From Desulfobacterales bacterium (GTDB lineage: Bacteria > Desulfobacterota > Desulfobacteria > Desulfobacterales > RPRI01): 10,117 nt of DNA. Of this stretch, positions 7,103 to 10,117 are shown piece after piece (within the stretch, counting starts at the first letter, position 1; each line of letters begins with the position of its first letter). The notes below the pieces were generated by a model. It made no database searches and was not told where the DNA came from. It saw only the letters and a list, made by a program, of their open reading frames with translations. The stretch spans positions 1 to 10,117 of the forward strand of contig JAGVOC010000365.1 in the NCBI GenBank assembly GCA_020052975.1. The letters run 5' to 3'. Made by a program: the position numbers and the translations under genes.

Positions 7103-8932
7103 TTGAATCCATTTTATAAGAACCTGTCTTTATGGATAATCATAACTCTGATGATGGTCATGTTGTATAATCTTTTTAACCAGCAGCAGGTATCGGAAAC
7201 CAGCCTGAGCTACTCACAGTTTATTTCCATGGTAGACAGTGAAAAAGTCAGCGAAGTTGTTATCCAGGGGCAGGAATTGTTTGTTACGGATATAAGTAAG
7301 GCCCGTTTCAGGGTTTATGCCCCGCCTGACAGCGATCTTATTAAAATTCTCAGAGGAAAAGGTGTATCAATAAAGGCTAAACCGCCTGCCGAATCTCCAT
7401 GGTACATGTCAGTGCTTGTTTCATGGCTACCCATGCTTGTTCTTATCGGAGTTTGGATATTCTTTATGCGGCAAATGCAGTCGGGAGGCGGCAAGGCCAT
7501 GTCCTTCGGGAAAAGCCGGGCAAAGCTAATGTCAGACCAGTCTGAAAAAGTAACTTTTGAAGATGTTGCAGGCATAGAAGAGGCAAAAGAAGAACTAAGT
7601 GAGATCGTTGAGTTTTTAAAAGAACCCAAAAAATATACGCGTCTTGGAGGCCGCATTCCCAAAGGTGTGCTTCTTATGGGACCTCCGGGGACTGGTAAAA
7701 CACTCCTGGCCCGTGCCATAGCAGGGGAAGCAGGCGTTCCGTTTTTCAGCATAAGCGGATCCGATTTTGTTGAAATGTTTGTGGGTGTTGGCGCGTCCCG
7801 GGTGAGAGATCTTTTTGTTCAGGGGAAAAAGAATGCTCCCTGTATAATATTCATTGATGAAATAGATGCTGTTGGCAGGCATCGCGGAGCCGGTCTTGGC
7901 GGGGGGCATGATGAAAGAGAACAGACCTTAAACCAGCTTCTCGTTGAAATGGATGGTTTCGAGTCAAACGAAGGCGTTATCCTGATTTCTGCCACAAACC
8001 GGCCTGATGTTCTTGACCCGGCATTATTACGCCCGGGCCGCTTCGACCGACAGGTTGTTGTTTATCTTCCCGATATAAAGGGTCGCGAGAAGATTCTCCA
8101 GGTCCACATGAAAAAATCACCCATAGGGGCTGATGTTACACCACTTGTTCTTGCGAAGGGAACCCCGGGATTTTCCGGGGCCGACCTTGAAAATCTTGTT
8201 AACGAGGCGGCGCTGTATGCTGCAAAAAGGAATAAAGACAAGGTCGAAATGATCGATTTTGAAGATGCCAAGGACAAAGTCTACATGGGGCTTGAGAGAA
8301 AATCGAAGGTTATAAAAGATGAAGACAGGAAGACCACGGCTTACCATGAAGGAGGCCATGCGCTTGTAGCGCGCTTTCTGCCGGATACCGATCCGATTAA
8401 CAAGATAACGATTATACCCAGAGGAAGGGCGGCTGGTGTGACCTGGTTTTTGCCCGAAGAAAGGGATTTCAGATACAAGGATCAGCTTGAAAGCCAGCTT
8501 GCAATTGCATTCGGAGGGCGTGCTGCCGAAGAGATTGTTTTTAAGCGAATCAGCACAGGTGCTTCAAACGATATTAAGCAGGCTACCGAACTTGCCCAGC
8601 AGATGGTCCGCTCCTGGGGTATGAGTGACGCGCTTGGTCCTCTATCATACGCTAAAAACGAAGAGCAGATCTTCCTCGGTCGTGAAATTTCCCAGCACAG
8701 GGACTATTCGGAGGAGACAGCCAGAAAGATTGATGAGGAGATAATCATTCTCATTAAAAAGTCACACGATACTGCAAAAAAGATCCTCAGTGAAAACCTG
8801 GATGTTCTGCACAGGTTAGCTGAATTGCTTCTTGAAAAAGAGACTGTTATGGGAAAGGAACTTGATGAACTGATCATTTCCATGAAGCCGGATGCCGTGT
8901 TGTCAGCTAACAGTTCCGGAGATGCCGAGTAG
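7103..8932 (+). CDS. ftsH: ATP-dependent zinc metalloprotease FtsH
   Basis: FtsH is a hexameric inner-membrane AAA+ protease that extracts and degrades damaged membrane proteins and selected regulators. The 609 residues show TM1 at about 8-26, a small periplasmic domain at 27-99, and TM2 at about 101-122. The AAA module has Walker A GPPGTGKT 193-200, pore loop FVGVG 226-230, Walker B IIFIDE 248-253, and a second region of homology ending at arginines 310 and 313. The M41 protease site is HEGGH 415-419, with the likely third zinc ligand Asp490 in TGASND. The start codon is TTG: GGAGG at 7089-7093 lies 9 bases upstream and the protein then begins as expected ([11 protein letters not shown]). 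The gene sits between tilS and folP, as in many Desulfobacterota, and is probably in their operon. Confidence 0.99.
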   Translation: MNPFYKNLSLWIIITLMMVMLYNLFNQQQVSETSLSYSQFISMVDSEKVSEVVIQGQELFVTDISKARFRVYAPPDSDLIKILRGKGVSIKAKPPAESPWYMSVLVSWLPMLVLIGVWIFFMRQMQSGGGKAMSFGKSRAKLMSDQSEKVTFEDVAGIEEAKEELSEIVEFLKEPKKYTRLGGRIPKGVLLMGPPGTGKTLLARAIAGEAGVPFFSISGSDFVEMFVGVGASRVRDLFVQGKKNAPCIIFIDEIDAVGRHRGAGLGGGHDEREQTLNQLLVEMDGFESNEGVILISATNRPDVLDPALLRPGRFDRQVVVYLPDIKGREKILQVHMKKSPIGADVTPLVLAKGTPGFSGADLENLVNEAALYAAKRNKDKVEMIDFEDAKDKVYMGLERKSKVIKDEDRKTTAYHEGGHALVARFLPDTDPINKITIIPRGRAAGVTWFLPEERDFRYKDQLESQLAIAFGGRAAEEIVFKRISTGASNDIKQATELAQQMVRSWGMSDALGPLSYAKNEEQIFLGREISQHRDYSEETARKIDEEIIILIKKSHDTAKKILSENLDVLHRLAELLLEKETVMGKELDELIISMKPDAVLSANSSGDAE

Positions 8933-8960
8933 AAGCGGCAATTATACTGGGCATATTTGG

Positions 8961-9117
8961 TGGTTTCGTAAAAAGTCGAAATTCAGACGGCAAAGAAAAA
9001 AGCTCATTATGCAAGGCGCACGAATCTTGAGGAATGAAGCGTACTTTTCGTACGCTGTAATGACGAAAGATGAAGTGTCCGCCGCGGCGGACAGAATGAT
9101 TTTTTAAGAAGCCGTCA
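8961..9117. repeat. Fold-back repeat, copy C (inverted, with palindromic insert)
   Basis: This copy lies in the opposite orientation to A and B. Both ends are present: TGGTTTCGTAAAAAGTC at the left and AAGCCGTCA at the right. An 8-base segment of A and B is replaced by 14 bases that create the perfect 18-base palindrome TGTCCGCCGCGGCGGACA at 9076-9093. The central hairpin is GCGTAC/GTACGC with different loop bases from A and B. The element fills most of the ftsH-folP gap and ends 9 bases before the GTG and 12 before the ATG of folP. Confidence 0.85.
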
Positions 9118-9126
9118 AAAGCGTTT

Positions 9127-9996
9127 GTGATGAAATCATACAGAATAGAGTGGGGTCCATACAGCCTTGAACTGGGCAATAAAACCCGAATAATGGGTAT
9201 AGTAAATGTAACTCCGGATTCGTTTTCAGACGGCGGCTTTTTTTTTGACCCTGATGCGGCTGTGGCTCAGGGTGAAAAGCTGGCAAAGGATGGCGCAGAT
9301 ATCCTCGACATAGGCGGAGAATCTACCCGTCCGTTTTCCGAAAAAGTATCTGCAGAAGAAGAAATCAGGCGTGTTGTTCCAGTCATAAAGAGGCTTTCCG
9401 GACTAGTTTCAATTCCTATTTCCATCGATACTACCAAAGCTGTTGTTGCAAGGCATGCCATTGAAGCGGGTGCTTCCATGATTAATGACACAAGCGCGTT
9501 GCGGTTTGATGATCAACTGCCTGATGTTGCAGTTAAATATGGCGTTCCAGTTATCTTGATGCATATGAAAGGAACGCCAAAAGACATGCAGATATCCCCG
9601 GAATACGATGATATTTTCAGAGATATAAAAGGGTTCCTCCTTGATGCCATTAAAAGGGCTGTAATAAGAGGAATAGACAGGTCAAAAATCATCGTTGATC
9701 CCGGAATCGGATTCGGGAAAACTATTGAACATAACCTTCTGTTAATCAGATATATTGATAGATTTATTGATCTTGATGTTCCGTTTCTTATAGGCCCTTC
9801 ACGTAAAGCCTTTATCAGAAAAATCCTTAAAAATAAGGCCGGAGATGAACCAAAACCCCATGATCTTGCTGTTGAGACCGGAACCCAGGCGGCTGTTGCT
9901 GCTGCCGTTTTAGCCGGTGCACATATAGTAAGAGTGCATGATGTTGCAAACACGGTTTCAACCGTAAAAATTATTGATGCTTTAAAGAGTCTTTAG
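9127..9996 (+). CDS. folP: Dihydropteroate synthase
   Basis: FolP joins 6-hydroxymethyl-7,8-dihydropterin pyrophosphate to p-aminobenzoate in folate synthesis and is the target of sulfonamides. The TIM-barrel protein (289 residues from GTG, 288 from ATG) shows GIVNVTPDSFSDGG 24-37, GGESTRP 63-69, IDTTK 100-104, MINDTSA 118-124, DPGIGFGKT 191-199, GPSRKAF 223-229 and RVHDV 269-273, so all substrate-binding loops are present. The reading frame opens with GTG-ATG; the ATG at 9130 is the likelier start, as no Shine-Dalgarno supports either. Repeat copy C runs almost to the start codon and may have displaced the native ribosome binding site. In related genomes cdaA and glmM often follow, but the window ends first. 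Confidence 0.98.
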   Translation: MMKSYRIEWGPYSLELGNKTRIMGIVNVTPDSFSDGGFFFDPDAAVAQGEKLAKDGADILDIGGESTRPFSEKVSAEEEIRRVVPVIKRLSGLVSIPISIDTTKAVVARHAIEAGASMINDTSALRFDDQLPDVAVKYGVPVILMHMKGTPKDMQISPEYDDIFRDIKGFLLDAIKRAVIRGIDRSKIIVDPGIGFGKTIEHNLLLIRYIDRFIDLDVPFLIGPSRKAFIRKILKNKAGDEPKPHDLAVETGTQAAVAAAVLAGAHIVRVHDVANTVSTVKIIDALKSL

Positions 9997-10052
9997 AGCA
10001 AGAGCCAAAGGCACAGATACACAAAGCAGGAGCGAGGCGGGAGGCTGAGATA

Positions 10053-10094
10053 TAGTAACGAGTAAATAGTAACGAGTGAATGGTAACGGGATAC
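10053..10094 (+). repeat. Three tandem 14-bp units downstream of folP
   Basis: TAGTAACGAGTAAA, TAGTAACGAGTGAA and TGGTAACGGGATAC lie head to tail. The first two differ at one base and the third is more diverged. The third overlaps a small inverted repeat, ACGGG (10086-10090) with CCCGT (10101-10105). Non-coding, in the short gap after folP at the window edge. Confidence 0.7.
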
Positions 10095-10117
10095 TTGTCA
10101 CCCGTCGAGACCTTTGC

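Noticed and set aside
4693..9117. The regularly recurring repeats as a CRISPR array
   Set aside because: Units are about 133-157 bp, separated by whole genes, in both orientations, and no cas gene is present.
8892..9179. Short reading frames on both strands across the ftsH-folP gap
   Set aside because: They fall in fold-back repeat copy C and overlap the ends of ftsH and folP; they reflect the repeat, not a gene.
102..10117. GCAAAGGTCTC at 102-112 is the exact complement of the last 11 bases, GAGACCTTTGC at 10107-10117
   Set aside because: It could mean the window is bracketed by an inverted repeat, but several 11-base matches are expected by chance in 10 kb and the flanks do not extend the match.

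Overview
The window is about 10.1 kb of moderately AT-rich bacterial DNA. It holds six protein genes and one structural RNA gene, all of housekeeping type. The gene order tilS-ftsH-folP, the linked grpE-dnaK pair, and the dense scatter of short fold-back repeats between genes suggest a Desulfobacterota (deltaproteobacterial, perhaps Desulfobacterales) chromosome. This placement rests on gene order and general impression, not on a database search.

Left part, minus strand (1-4690). grpE and then dnaK form a nucleotide-exchange-factor/Hsp70 pair. A good sigma70-type promoter lies upstream of grpE and a clean intrinsic terminator follows dnaK. Beyond that terminator, with its own strong Shine-Dalgarno, comes an ALDH7-family aldehyde dehydrogenase (antiquitin / alpha-aminoadipic semialdehyde dehydrogenase type). 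The first 101 bases are non-coding and can fold into a two-hairpin structure closed by an outer stem; one hairpin may terminate the dehydrogenase transcript. hrcA and dnaJ are not in the window.

Centre (4546-5413). This 868-base stretch has no protein gene but is well occupied. In order it holds the grpE promoter, a fold-back repeat (copy D), a small signal recognition particle RNA (4.5S-like) on the minus strand with a 28-bp perfect terminal stem, a divergent pair of candidate promoters (minus for the RNA, plus for tilS), a 25-base near-perfect palindrome just after the tilS promoter, and a second fold-back repeat (copy A).

Right part, plus strand (5414-9996). tilS (tRNA-Ile lysidine synthetase), ftsH (membrane AAA+ zinc protease, TTG start) and folP (dihydropteroate synthase) are co-oriented. 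The gaps between them are filled mostly by copies B and C of the same repeat family. The last 121 bases hold three tandem 14-bp units and no gene.

The genes fit general cell upkeep: protein folding and quality control (GrpE, DnaK, FtsH), membrane protein targeting (SRP RNA), decoding of AUA codons (TilS) and folate synthesis (FolP). I found no defence system, CRISPR array, prophage or new protein system. The least ordinary material is in the intergenic DNA: a repeat family of about 133-157 bp with shared ends and swapped interior hairpins, and the long-stemmed SRP RNA.
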